64,000 bases of DNA from assembly GCF_041596335.1 (NCBI RefSeq), contig NZ_JBFHIT010000001.1, forward strand, positions 124,001 through 188,000, given 5' to 3'. The position numbers were made by a program, and so were the translations under genes. The stretch is from Mangrovibacterium sp041596335 (GTDB lineage Bacteria; Bacteroidota; Bacteroidia; Bacteroidales; Prolixibacteraceae). This document shows positions 44,616-54,425 of this stretch, one piece after another. The notes beneath the pieces are model-generated. The model was given only the letters and a program-made list of their open reading frames with translations. It made no database searches and was not told the origin of the DNA. How positions within the stretch are numbered: the stretch's first letter is position 1; each line of letters opens with the position of its first letter.

Positions 44616-45710
44616 TTAATTTACCAAATAAGGGTTCAGTTTTTCCCAGTTAAATTCAACTCCAACCCCGGGACTATCAGGCGCAACAGCCCGGTAGTTC
44701 TCAACGACCAGTGGCCGATGCGTGTATTCATCGATTGGGAATGAGTGCACCTCGAGCCACCCCGAGTTTGGTTGCGACGACACCAGGCTGACATGTAATT
44801 CCTGCATGCCGTGTGAACAAGCAGGCAATCCATATTCGTTAGCCATTCTGGCAGCTTTCAACCATCCCGAAACACCACCGCAATTGCTTGCATCAGGCTG
44901 AACGAATGAGAGTTTCGATTGCTCGAAAGCATACTCAAATTCGTGAATCGTGTGCAGGTTCTCGCCCATTGCCAAGGGGACTCCGGTTGCGTCAGCAATT
45001 TCGGCAAACCCCTTGTAGTTATCTGGAATTGTTGGCTCTTCGAACCAGAAAATATTGTATTGTTTGAACCGATTAGCGGCTTCAATCGCTTTTTCGACAC
45101 TCATCGAATAATTCGCGTCCACCATAAAAGTAACGTCATCGCCAATTAATTCGCGAACCGCCTTGATGCGTTCGATATCCTCATCCAGATTATCGCGTCC
45201 GATTTTAATCTTTACAGCTTTAAATCCTTTGGCGAGATATCCGCGAATGTTGTCGAGCAATTTTTCCAGCGGAAATAACAGGTCGATTCCACCGCAATAA
45301 GCGTTACAGGTATTCCCGGCGCCACCAGCCATTTTCCACAAAGGCTGGCCCGCTTTTTTGCATCGGATATCCCACAGCGCGATGTCGATTGCCGAGATCG
45401 CGAATGACGCGATACCTCCCCGACCAACGTAATGGATGTGCCATTCCATAGCATCGTAAAGTTCCTCGATAGCCGATCCGTCGCGTCCCAGAAGCATTGG
45501 AGTCAAATCGTGTTCAATCATTGCTTTAATGGCATGACCACCCTTGCCTCCGGTGTAAGTGTACCCGGTGCCTTCGCTGCCATCTTCGAGCGTTACTGTA
45601 GCAGTAACCAATTCAAAATGGCTGTGTGCTCCATGCTTGGCATCGGTTAAAATTTCAGCCAACGGAACGTTAAATAACTTAACGTCTATTTTTTTAATCG
45701 CTGCATCCAT
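44616..45710 (-). CDS. enolase-superfamily 3,6-anhydro-L-galactonate cycloisomerase candidate
   Basis: 364 residues. Enolase/mandelate-racemase fold with metal ligands D198 (MVDANYSMS), E224 (WFEEP) and E250 (MGENLHT), the general base region VKIKIG near residue 168 and ACSHGMQELH. The group is acid-sugar dehydratases and cycloisomerases. In agarolytic bacteria the enolase-family enzyme between the aldehyde dehydrogenase and agarase genes is the cycloisomerase that opens 3,6-anhydro-L-galactonate to 2-keto-3-deoxy-L-galactonate. Immediate coupling to both neighbours (3 bases after the dehydrogenase, 8 before GH16) supports that call. Direct substrate proof is not available from sequence. Confidence 0.85.
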   Translation of the reverse strand: MDAAIKKIDVKLFNVPLAEILTDAKHGAHSHFELVTATVTLEDGSEGTGYTYTGGKGGHAIKAMIEHDLTPMLLGRDGSAIEELYDAMEWHIHYVGRGGIASFAISAIDIALWDIRCKKAGQPLWKMAGGAGNTCNAYCGGIDLLFPLEKLLDNIRGYLAKGFKAVKIKIGRDNLDEDIERIKAVRELIGDDVTFMVDANYSMSVEKAIEAANRFKQYNIFWFEEPTIPDNYKGFAEIADATGVPLAMGENLHTIHEFEYAFEQSKLSFVQPDASNCGGVSGWLKAARMANEYGLPACSHGMQELHVSLVSSQPNSGWLEVHSFPIDEYTHRPLVVENYRAVAPDSPGVGVEFNWEKLNPYLVN

Positions 45711-45713
45711 GAT

Positions 45714-47171
45714 TTATCCTTTGTATCTTACGTAGAATGTTTTCTTTTCAAGGTATTGTTCGAAACCGTATTTACCATCTTCGCCACCGGTACCGCTCAT
45801 TTTATAACCATTGTGGAATCCCTGGTGCAACTCGCCATGGCCACGGTTGATGTAAATTTCGCCAAACTCGAGCTCTGTATTCAGGCTCATAATGCGGTTC
45901 ATATTGTTGGTATATACCATTGCAGCAAGTCCGAATTCACAATCGTTGGCATAACCAACCACTTCGTCGAATGTTTTAAATTTCAGTACCGGCAAAATTG
46001 GCCCAAAAGCCTCTTCGTGCACGATGGTCATATTTTGGGTTACATTCGTAAGGATTGTCGGTTCGAACCAGTTTCCTTTTTGGAACTTTTCACCAGCCGG
46101 AACTTTTCCTCCATAAGCCAGCGTTGCACCTTCTTTCACCGAGATTTCAACCAGTTCCTGCATGTGCGCCAGCTCTTTTTTATTCACTTTAGGGCCCATG
46201 TCTGAAGCCGCATCAAACGGATCACCAACTTTAATTTCTTTTACTTTAGCCATGAATTTCTCCATGAACTCATCGTACACATCTTCATGCACATACATGC
46301 GTTCGTTGCAGGTACATACCTGTCCGCAGTTGTCGAAACGAGAGTGTAACGCACCGGCAACAGCATATGCAATATTCGCATCTTCGAAAACAATCAGAGG
46401 AGCTTTACCACCCAGTTCAAGCTGAACATGAGCCAAATTTTCTGACGCAGCTTTGAAGATTGCTTGTCCGGCAGGCGTGCTACCTGTCATGGTCACCATT
46501 TTGGTAATTGGGTTGCGCACCAAAGCTTCACCCAGCGTTCTTCCGCCACCGGTAACAATGTTCAGAACGCCATCAGGAACACCAGCCTTTTTAGCCAGTT
46601 CGCCCAACATCAGGGTCGACATTGGCGTTTCAGTAGTTGGTTTTACAACAATCGCGTTACCGGCAATAAGTGCTGGTCCGATTTTACGTCCGGCCAAAGC
46701 CAGCGGGAAGTTCCAGGCAGTAATAGCCACAACAACGCCACGTGGAATTTTTTGAATCCAGATTTGTTCATTTTCGTTGTCCGAAGGAATAATATCACCT
46801 TCAATCTGCCGAGCCCAGTCGCAGGCATACTCAATAAACGAGCAGCACACATCAACCTCGAACAGCGCGACTTTATAGAGTTTTCCCTGTTCTTTGGTGA
46901 GCACTGTTGCCAGTTCTTCACGGTTCGCCTGAATCTCTTTAGTAAACGCTCTCATAAGATCGGCTCTTTTACGGGCAGGCATTTTTCCCCAGTCTTTTTG
47001 AGCTGCCTCGGCTGCTTTCAAAGCAACTTCGGCATCGGTGGCATCGCCGTTGGCCACGTAACCTACTACTTCATCGTTTGAAGGATTTAAAACCTCGGCT
47101 GTTTGTCCGTTCAGTGGTTTCACCCACTGTCCGTTAATATATTGATCAAAATTCAAAGTACGTGCAGTCAT
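45714..47171 (-). CDS. 3,6-anhydro-L-galactose dehydrogenase candidate (aldehyde dehydrogenase family)
   Basis: 485 residues, complete aldehyde dehydrogenase. General base E252 in LELGGKAP, nucleophile C286 in CGQVCTC, cofactor loop in VTGGGRTLGEALV and TMTGSTPAGQ. No signal peptide, so cytoplasmic. Family range covers lactaldehyde, glycolaldehyde and succinate-semialdehyde dehydrogenases; the L-AnG assignment rests on context: next gene is the cycloisomerase and the operon encodes an agarase. It would oxidise 3,6-anhydro-L-galactose to the acid. Start and stop are tightly packed with neighbours. Confidence 0.85.
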   Translation of the reverse strand: MTARTLNFDQYINGQWVKPLNGQTAEVLNPSNDEVVGYVANGDATDAEVALKAAEAAQKDWGKMPARKRADLMRAFTKEIQANREELATVLTKEQGKLYKVALFEVDVCCSFIEYACDWARQIEGDIIPSDNENEQIWIQKIPRGVVVAITAWNFPLALAGRKIGPALIAGNAIVVKPTTETPMSTLMLGELAKKAGVPDGVLNIVTGGGRTLGEALVRNPITKMVTMTGSTPAGQAIFKAASENLAHVQLELGGKAPLIVFEDANIAYAVAGALHSRFDNCGQVCTCNERMYVHEDVYDEFMEKFMAKVKEIKVGDPFDAASDMGPKVNKKELAHMQELVEISVKEGATLAYGGKVPAGEKFQKGNWFEPTILTNVTQNMTIVHEEAFGPILPVLKFKTFDEVVGYANDCEFGLAAMVYTNNMNRIMSLNTELEFGEIYINRGHGELHQGFHNGYKMSGTGGEDGKYGFEQYLEKKTFYVRYKG

Positions 47172-47246
47172 GTTGTTGTGATTTAGTGATAGAAAAATTA
47201 GGGAACCATTCCGGTGAACGATTCCCCGAGTGTCAAATTTGGGAGC

Positions 47247-48017
47247 TTAGCGTCCCATCCAGCCACCGTCGACCAGCATAATGGAACCGTGCATATAAGC
47301 AGCAGCTTCAGAACACAAGAAGACTACAGGACCGGCAAAATCTTCAGGATTACCCCATCTGTTGGCTGGAATACGTCCAAGAATTGACGCTGAGCGTTCC
47401 GCGTCTTTTCTCAAAGCCTCTGTATTGTCTGTACTAATATAACCAGGTGCAATGGCGTTTACATTCACCCCTTTCGAGGCCCATTCGTTAGCAAATGCCA
47501 TTGTCATTTGGCCAATAGCGCCTTTACTTGCGGCATATCCGGGAACAGTGATACCACCTTGGAACGTGAGCAGAGATGCTGTAAATACGATTTTTCCTTC
47601 GCCGCGAGCGACCATTTCTTTACCGATTTCGCGGGTAAGAATGAATTGAGAGTTTTGGTTCACTTCAATTACAGTATCCCACATTTCATCGGGATGCTCT
47701 GCTGCAGGAGTTCTTAAAATTGTACCGGCATTGTTGATCAGAAGATCGATTTTAGGAAAATCGGCTTTTACCTCTTTAATAAAAGCGTAAAGAGCCTTAC
47801 GATCTGAAAAATCGCAGGCATAGGCTTTGAATTTTTTTCCAGTTGCCAGTACTGCTTTTTCAACATCGCTTCCCGATTTCTCGAGTGTTGCGCTAACTCC
47901 GATGATATCGGCTCCGGCTTCAGCCAGACCAATTGCCATCGCTTTACCAATTCCACGCTTACAGCCTGTAACTAAGGCTGTTTTTCCTTCTAAACTAAAT
48001 TTATTTAAAATGCTCAT
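47247..48017 (-). CDS. SDR-family dehydrogenase, KduD-like (2-dehydro-3-deoxy-gluconate 5-dehydrogenase type)
   Basis: 256 residues from the ATG at 48017 (MSILNKFSLEGKTALVTG); a longer start at 48044 is less likely. Rossmann motif TGCKRGIG, NNAG motif (LLINNAGT), catalytic Tyr-Lys in GYAASKGA and Ser in the TASLLTFQ stretch. The sequence is of the KduD/gluconate-5-dehydrogenase group. In the anhydrogalactose route a KduD-like enzyme reduces 2,5-diketo-3-deoxy-L-galactonate to KDG, which fits its place in this operon. It could equally belong to a generic sugar pathway. Confidence 0.85.
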   Translation of the reverse strand: MSILNKFSLEGKTALVTGCKRGIGKAMAIGLAEAGADIIGVSATLEKSGSDVEKAVLATGKKFKAYACDFSDRKALYAFIKEVKADFPKIDLLINNAGTILRTPAAEHPDEMWDTVIEVNQNSQFILTREIGKEMVARGEGKIVFTASLLTFQGGITVPGYAASKGAIGQMTMAFANEWASKGVNVNAIAPGYISTDNTEALRKDAERSASILGRIPANRWGNPEDFAGPVVFLCSEAAAYMHGSIMLVDGGWMGR

Positions 48018-48092
48018 CTTATTGATCTTTTTTTGCGCTCTCAATCAGAATCAAAGCGCAGTTATTAAATAGGTTACAGTTGCTAAATTCGA

Positions 48093-49106
48093 TTACTGGC
48101 AGTCAATTAAATACTTCATACCATTTGGATTCTCATCGATGCTTTCAAAAAGTTTCTGAATATTTTCCAATGGTTCGACTGCTGTAATAATGCTCTCAAA
48201 AGGAAGTTTATTTTCAGAAATCAATTGGATTGACTCTTCATAATCTTCCGCTTCGTATACCCTTGCACCAATTAATTCCAGTTCTTTCCAGAAAAACTTG
48301 AATAAATTGACCGGTTTTGGTTGTCCATGAATGGCGACCATCACAATACGTCCGCGAATACCGGCCACTTCAGTCATCACATCTAATGATGGTTGTACTC
48401 CGGCAACTTCGAAAACTACGTCAGCCAACCCGCCGTTTGTTTTCTTATCGATATACTCTACTAAATCGGTTTGAGTTGGGTTTACAACTTCGAAGCCCAT
48501 TTCCTGAGCCATTTTAATACGAATCGGGTTCACTTCGGAAATAACAACATTGGCACCTTTGTTTTTGGCAACCATTGCAACCAAAAGACCGATTGGTCAA
48601 CCACCTAAAACAACTGCAGTTTCGCCTTTAACCAATCGTCCGCGACGAACATCGTGGCAGGCTACAGATAGCGGCTCAACCAAGGCAGCCAGTTTCAGGT
48701 CGGTTTCTTCATTTAATTTGTGGAGGGTAAATGCCTGCACATTCCAATATTGTTGCATAGCTCCCGGACTATCAATTCCGATAAACTTTAACTTCTTGGC
48801 TATGTGGCCAAAACCTTTGTCTGATTCGGCTTGCAATCGATTGTCCAATGGGCGCACAGTAACTTTTTCACCCACAGAAAAACCAGTTACTCCTTCACCG
48901 ATCGCGTCAATGACACCTGACATTTCGTGGCCAATTATTTGAGGGATGCTAACACGCTGATCCATCATGCCATGGTAGATATGTACGTCGGTTCCGCACA
49001 CCCCACAATAAGCTACTTTAATACGTACCTCTCCGGCCTGAGGGGCTTCTATTTCTTTTTCAATTACAGAGAATGTTTTATCTCCTTTATAGACTGTTGC
49101 TTTCAT
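48093..49106 (-). pseudogene. Zn-dependent alcohol dehydrogenase interrupted by an in-frame TGA
   Basis: From the ATG at 49106 the frame encodes 169 residues up to a TGA at 48597-48599, then continues in the same frame to a stop at 48093, 337 codon positions in total. The two halves fit one MDR-type alcohol dehydrogenase: N-terminal catalytic zinc region (CGVCGTDVHIYHG, GHEMSG), then VVLGG-TGA-PIGLLVAM, where the third Gly of the NAD-binding GGGPIG motif should be. One base change (GGA to TGA) explains it. The zinc-ADH of the anhydrogalactose pathway (2-keto-3-deoxy-L-galactonate 5-dehydrogenase) is the likely ancestor. Either a nonsense mutation, a sequencing error or, least likely, recoding. 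Confidence 0.85.
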
Positions 49107-49196
49107 ATCGAAATCAATTATTAATGTAGTATCAACTAAAATCTCTCAAAATTATCGTTCCTATTTTCCTCTATGAGGGGGGAAATAATCGCGTAT

Positions 49197-49490
49197 TTAG
49201 GGGGTATAAAATTCCTTATCGACTAAAAGGCCATTCCAGTATAGGCTACACGAGACTTCAACCTTCCCTGGTGGGCCAGCATACTGTGAAATCCGAATCT
49301 CTTTTTGAAATAAAATTTCAGAATTACCATCCAAAAAAACCGGTGAATGTCCTTCGAACAGTGGCTCACTATGGAGGTCGTTCACCTCAAATTTAATTTG
49401 ACCTTGCCGCTCGTGCCGGTTCAGATTTTTGATTAAAACCCGAAAATCATACGTTCCTAAACTATCGGCCCCAACCGTTTTCAGATCAAT
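49197..49490 (-). pseudogene. truncated 3' end of a secreted or surface protein gene
   Basis: A frame of 97 residues, open from just after a stop at 49491-49493 to a stop at 49197, has no proper start codon (only GTG at 49385). It reads like the last beta-rich domain of a larger protein (...SLGTYDFRVLIKNLNRHERQ...SCSLYWNGLLVDKEFYTP). It lies upstream of the Zn-ADH on the same strand, so it is probably the truncated end of a former operon member. I do not recognise the family. Confidence 0.55.
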
Positions 49491-50161
49491 TTATCGTGCA
49501 CGAAAAACTGTCGGACGGAGAACATCATGCGGTGCTCTATAGAGACATCAACAACCTGAACAAACTGCTGGAATACAATAAGGCAAACCCGGATCGAAAT
49601 TTACAGTCGACCGATTACACGTTAATGTCAAAAATGGCTCCCTTCACTACCAAAAGGCTTACTGAGTGGTTCGTGGCCAATCGGCAGGATTTTTCGTTGA
49701 AGCTGGAGAGCAAACTCACTTACGAAGATGTACGCGACCACAACATCATCTTTATCGGACAGTACAAGACCATGAACCTTTCCATGTCCTTTTTTCTGAA
49801 GAATAGTAAAACCTTTTCGACTTTTGGTGATGGATTTCGGTACTCCGGCGAATCGGTCACGGAAGATTACAATTCCCATTTCGGAAAAAGCGGCTATATT
49901 GAATATGCCATGGTTTCCTACACCTCTATAAGTCCCGGAAAGTCTGCCATGTATTTTGTTTCCAACAACGATTTTGGCACCATGGCCGTGGTCAATCATT
50001 TTACCACCCCAGCTTTTCTCAAGGAATTCTACCGGCAACTGCCCTCCGGCTCCTGTTCCTTCAATGCTCTTTTTAAGGTAGAAGGGATTGAACGGGTAGA
50101 CATCAGTTGTGAACTCGTGAAACTGGAGGTTATCGATTCCGGAGAAACCGTTTCAAATTAG
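49433..50161 (+). pseudogene. truncated 3' part of an unidentified gene
   Basis: Open frame of 242 codons from after a TGA at 49430-49432 to the stop at 50161; the only early start is GTG 49496 (221 residues). It opens in mid-protein fashion (...FSDQFIVHEKLSDGEHHAVL) and contains LTYEDVRDHNIIFIGQYKT, which resembles the C-terminal part of wHTH-type proteins where LTxxDLRxxNxIxIGS occurs. No N-terminal domain is present. Its beginning overlaps the end of the minus-strand fragment, so both were probably cut at a rearrangement point near 49490. Identity is tentative. Confidence 0.5.
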
Positions 50162-50267
50162 ATTTTTCAGCAGCTTTGCAAGCAACAACACCGCACGTGT
50201 CCCTGATAAAAAAAATTACGCACTGCAAAAAAACGAACCTTTAGATTGCGTTTAAAAATATCATGAG

Positions 50268-53200
50268 CTAGCCCTTTGGTTCAATCTTTTTAGCCTGACA
50301 ATACTCTTTCGGTGTGATCCCATATACTTTTTTGAAGCACTTATTGAAATACGAAGGGCTGTTAAAACCGACCCGAAAGGCAACCTCGTTGTATTGCTGA
50401 TTTTCGTTTTCGATGAATTCAACTGCCTTTTTAATTCGAATCAGGTTGACAAAGTCGGTTGTCGTGGTTCCTGAAAGTGATTTTATTTTTCGGTGTAGCT
50501 GGCTACGACTAATCATGAGCTCGGAAGCGAGAGTTTCCACGTCGAAGTTCTCATCTTCGATATTGCTTTCGACAATCGTTCGCACCCGATTGAGGAAAAA
50601 ATTATCCAGGCTACTAATTTCCAGGTTTGTTTCAGAAAGAAACTGTTTACTGAAATTTTGCCGAATACGACGACGCTGCGTCAGGATGTTCTCGATCTGC
50701 TTAAGCAGAACATAATCCTCAAATGGCTTGGTTAGGTATGCATCCGCCCCCTGGTCAAGTCCCGCAATCAGGTTTTCGGAGCTCGAAAGTGCAGTCAGCA
50801 ACACCACCGGAATGTGACAGGTTTCAACCTGAGCTTTCAAAATCCGGCAAAATTCAAAGCCATCCATTCTGGGCATCATTACATCAGAAACGACCAAGTC
50901 AATATTCCTCTTTTTCAGTAGATCCAACGCCTCTACGCCGTCCTTTGCCACCTCAACCTGATAATAATTACTAAGATAAGATCGTAAGAAACTGCTAAAA
51001 TCAGCATTATCTTCAACTACCAGAATACTGTTCAACTGGTCAGGGGCCTGTTGCGCTTTATTCTTCACGGGAAGAATATCGGTGCTTTTAAGATTCTTTA
51101 TTTCCTGGTGGCTTTCAAAAAGAATCGCTTGAGCCTTTTGTTTACGCGGGAGCATAATTGTAAAACATGAGCCCTTTCCTAAATCGCTTTGTACTTTAAT
51201 CACTCCGTTGTGCAGCAGGGTGTATTCTTTACAAATCGACAATCCGATACCGCTGCTATTGACAGCAGCCTGGCCATTAAGCGCAGACTTACCCTGCTGA
51301 AATCGATTGAAAACATTCAATAAGCTTTCACTTTCAATTCCATGCCCGGAATCTTCGACAGCGATTACAACAAAATCGTCGGTTTCAAGTTTTCCAAAAC
51401 TAAACTGATTGACATACCTTCCGGTGTTGGCCAGGTCGCGATTCCCGATCCTCACCCTGATGTGCCCCTTCCCCTGGCTATATTTGTAGGCATTCGAAAT
51501 CAGGTTGTAAAGCACAATATCCAATTTATCCCGATCGGCATCAATCTCCAGCATATCGAATTCGGAATCTAACTCAAACTTAATTTCACGCTGTTTATCT
51601 TCCGTTAAAAATCCTTTATGCATTTCCCTGGTGAAGCCGATCAAGTCGAATCTCGAAAGATTTAGCTTACTCTTTCCTTTGTCGAGTTTTCGCAAATCAA
51701 TCAACTGGTTTATTAATTGTAGCAGGCGGTTTGAGTTTCTGTGAACGACCTCCAGCTCATCCCGTTGGTCTCCTGTCAGGTTTTCGGCTTGTAAAAGTCG
51801 TTTGAGCGGCCACGAAATCAATGTTAGCGGAGTTCGGAACTCATGCGAGATATTGGTAAAAAACTTCAACTTCATCTCGTGAATTTGTTCTTCGTTTTCG
51901 CGCTGACTTTTTTCAAGCTGCACAGCCCGTTTTAGCTTGAGCTGTTCGGCATAGAATCGGTAGATAAAATAAATGACCGAGACAAAAAACAATCCATATA
52001 CTAACAGCGCCAAATGAGTTCTGTACCAAATCTGGTGAATTACAATGCTAAGTTGGCTTGGTGAATCATTCCAAATTCCATCGTTGTTACATGCAACCAC
52101 TTCAAAGATATATTCTCCCGGATCGATACTGGTAAACAGCACGCTTCCGTCTTGGTTATCAATCCATTCATCAAAGTAATTCCGCAATCGATATCTATAC
52201 CGGTTTTTCTCCGGCATCAAATAATTATCTGCCGAGAAAGTAATCCGAAAGGTATTTTCTTCAGGACTCAATTCTATTTCTTCAATACTCCTATCGCTGG
52301 TGTAAAACGGAAAAACGGCCCGATTACTGTGCGTCAAAAGCTGATGTATGTTTGTTTCGGGCGCTTTGGTATTTGTTTTTACTGCTTCAGGGTTCAACCG
52401 GGTAAACCCATTGGTTCCCCCAAAATATAACTGGTTGTTCTTGTCCTTAAATATAGCCTGGGGGGTGAATAAATTACTTTGAATACCATCGGTATATAAA
52501 AAATGTCGGTACGATTCATTCTGAGGATTGTAAACAACAAGGCCATTATTGGAAGTAATCCAAATATTCTTTTTTTCGTCTTCCAAAAACCCATACACAT
52601 CTTTCCCGGCCAACAATCCGTTGGCATCCATTTTTTCGAACGTGTTGTTGATGGGATGGTATTTAAGTACTGCTTCGTTCTTGATACCGATCCAAATTTC
52701 GCCGACAGCATTCTCCCAAAACGAATAGATGGTATGGCTGCTTTGCTCCCGAATTAACTGATGATCCCGGAAATTTTCCACTGTAGCGGTAGGCAAATGA
52801 ACTCTGACCAGATCAATCATCCCGCCAACCCAAAGATTAGATTTTGAATCGACATACAGACAGTTTACTGCAATCGCTGAAAGATCCGGTTCGGTTTTAA
52901 GATGCCCCAGCGGATTGTCAATTCGTTTGTTTTTGAAGCTGTAAAAACAAACTCCTTTCCCAAAGGTTCCGATCCACACACCGGTGTCAACGGGGCATAG
53001 TGCATATACATCGGGAGAAGCCAGTTGCCCGGCTCCAAAATGCTGAAAGGTTTGCGTACCGGCAGGCCTGTACCACAAACCTTGCTTATAGGTTCCGATC
53101 CACACACCACCGAATTTATCTTTACACATCGACTTAATATTCTCCACATTAGTCGAACGACTAATCTCCACTACATCAAACTGCTCGGTACGGATATTAA

Positions 53201-54320
53201 ATGTATTCAAACCTCCTACCTCAGTCCCTATGAGCAACTCATTGTCATCAACTTGCAGGAATGAACTTACGATATCGTTCGAAATAGAATTACGGTGAGC
53301 CTCGTGTCTGTAGGTATTGAAAGTATTGTCAGAATGATGAACAAGTGCTACTCCCCCACTCCAGGTACCAATCCAGAGTCCACCCTGGTTATCTTCATAA
53401 ATATCAAATATCGAAGTGTGTGGTAATCCCGGGTTCTTTTCTTTATTAAACCGGATCATCTCGGAGCCATCGTCTAAAAACAACCCTTCGTACGCCCCCA
53501 CCCAAAGCCGTCCGTTGGTATCTTTCAAAATGACCCGAACACGAATATCCTTCGTTTTTTGATTTGGAGTTTCGGGAAAGACATATTGTTTTATAAACTC
53601 CCCATTTGTGGTAAACAACTGTGCTCCATGCGCTTCAAATCCAACCCACAGTTGCCGGTTATCAGCGTAAAGGCTGTTAACTGGTGAGCCCTTGGCATCC
53701 AGAATTTTTACCACATTTTTTCGGTCCGGACTTAATCGGTATACTTCTCCGGCTTCGGTACCGACCCAAATTCGGTTCGCATTATCTTTGAAAATAGAAC
53801 TCGGTTGTACAATTGTATTTGCACCAACTCGATGAAGTTTATTTCCTTCTTCATTCAAATAGCCGATATAGTTGTTGTCGAGTACCAGCAACTTATTATT
53901 ATCATCAATTACCGAGAATATTGCCTTCGATGATACTGAGCCATCCTCATAGGTGTAACTAAGCGTTACGAAATTCTGTTGCTGCCGGTTAAACCAGCAC
54001 AAACCATTACTAGTGCATACCCAAAGCTTGTTGTTACTGTCGGCTATCACACAGTTGACAACTTCGTGGGGCAGACTTATTGTGTCGGTTGCTGAAGGAA
54101 TAAACCAGGTTGTATTTTTCGAATCGTAACGAATCAATCCCTGCCGGGTACCCATCCAAATGTAGCCCAATCCATCCTGGGTGATACAATTAATCGATTT
54201 CAGAGTAAATCCTCCCGGAGGGGAAACCTGCCGAAAGCGAATATCGACTGCCAGTCCATCTCGTGTCCAAAATAAGGCAAGCAACAAAAATGCGAGGAAT
54301 AGATTCTGTTTTAGTTTCAT
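50268..54320 (-). CDS. hybrid two-component system (HTCS) PUL regulator
   Basis: 1350 residues. Signal peptide MKLKQNLFLAFLLLALFWTRDG; Reg_prop beta-propeller repeats (many xGLIRYD/GLxW-type elements) and a Y_Y_Y domain form the periplasmic sensor; one membrane helix near residue 760-785; histidine kinase with H826 (NISHEFRTPLTL) and ATP-binding domain (about 920-1060); receiver domain with phospho-acceptor D1146 in VVSDVMMP; and a C-terminal AraC HTH (about 1250-1350). HTCS proteins sense oligosaccharides in the periplasm and switch on the PUL directly. It is divergent from the GH88-SusC-SusD operon, its likely target. All catalytic motifs are present. Confidence 0.96.
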   Translation of the reverse strand: MKLKQNLFLAFLLLALFWTRDGLAVDIRFRQVSPPGGFTLKSINCITQDGLGYIWMGTRQGLIRYDSKNTTWFIPSATDTISLPHEVVNCVIADSNNKLWVCTSNGLCWFNRQQQNFVTLSYTYEDGSVSSKAIFSVIDDNNKLLVLDNNYIGYLNEEGNKLHRVGANTIVQPSSIFKDNANRIWVGTEAGEVYRLSPDRKNVVKILDAKGSPVNSLYADNRQLWVGFEAHGAQLFTTNGEFIKQYVFPETPNQKTKDIRVRVILKDTNGRLWVGAYEGLFLDDGSEMIRFNKEKNPGLPHTSIFDIYEDNQGGLWIGTWSGGVALVHHSDNTFNTYRHEAHRNSISNDIVSSFLQVDDNELLIGTEVGGLNTFNIRTEQFDVVEISRSTNVENIKSMCKDKFGGVWIGTYKQGLWYRPAGTQTFQHFGAGQLASPDVYALCPVDTGVWIGTFGKGVCFYSFKNKRIDNPLGHLKTEPDLSAIAVNCLYVDSKSNLWVGGMIDLVRVHLPTATVENFRDHQLIREQSSHTIYSFWENAVGEIWIGIKNEAVLKYHPINNTFEKMDANGLLAGKDVYGFLEDEKKNIWITSNNGLVVYNPQNESYRHFLYTDGIQSNLFTPQAIFKDKNNQLYFGGTNGFTRLNPEAVKTNTKAPETNIHQLLTHSNRAVFPFYTSDRSIEEIELSPEENTFRITFSADNYLMPEKNRYRYRLRNYFDEWIDNQDGSVLFTSIDPGEYIFEVVACNNDGIWNDSPSQLSIVIHQIWYRTHLALLVYGLFFVSVIYFIYRFYAEQLKLKRAVQLEKSQRENEEQIHEMKLKFFTNISHEFRTPLTLISWPLKRLLQAENLTGDQRDELEVVHRNSNRLLQLINQLIDLRKLDKGKSKLNLSRFDLIGFTREMHKGFLTEDKQREIKFELDSEFDMLEIDADRDKLDIVLYNLISNAYKYSQGKGHIRVRIGNRDLANTGRYVNQFSFGKLETDDFVVIAVEDSGHGIESESLLNVFNRFQQGKSALNGQAAVNSSGIGLSICKEYTLLHNGVIKVQSDLGKGSCFTIMLPRKQKAQAILFESHQEIKNLKSTDILPVKNKAQQAPDQLNSILVVEDNADFSSFLRSYLSNYYQVEVAKDGVEALDLLKKRNIDLVVSDVMMPRMDGFEFCRILKAQVETCHIPVVLLTALSSSENLIAGLDQGADAYLTKPFEDYVLLKQIENILTQRRRIRQNFSKQFLSETNLEISSLDNFFLNRVRTIVESNIEDENFDVETLASELMISRSQLHRKIKSLSGTTTTDFVNLIRIKKAVEFIENENQQYNEVAFRVGFNSPSYFNKCFKKVYGITPKEYCQAKKIEPKG

Positions 54321-54425
54321 GTTAGTTTATTTCTGACCAAAAGTTCTGGTTTGTCGGCAACCCGATTTTATCACCTCTGTTCCGATGCTCACAAAAATAG
54401 TAATACAAATTCAGCAACCTATAAC

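Noticed and set aside
48597..48599. TGA as a selenocysteine codon in the Zn-ADH
   Set aside because: It replaces a structural glycine of the NAD-binding GGGPIG motif, not a redox or catalytic position; a G-to-T change or error explains it better.
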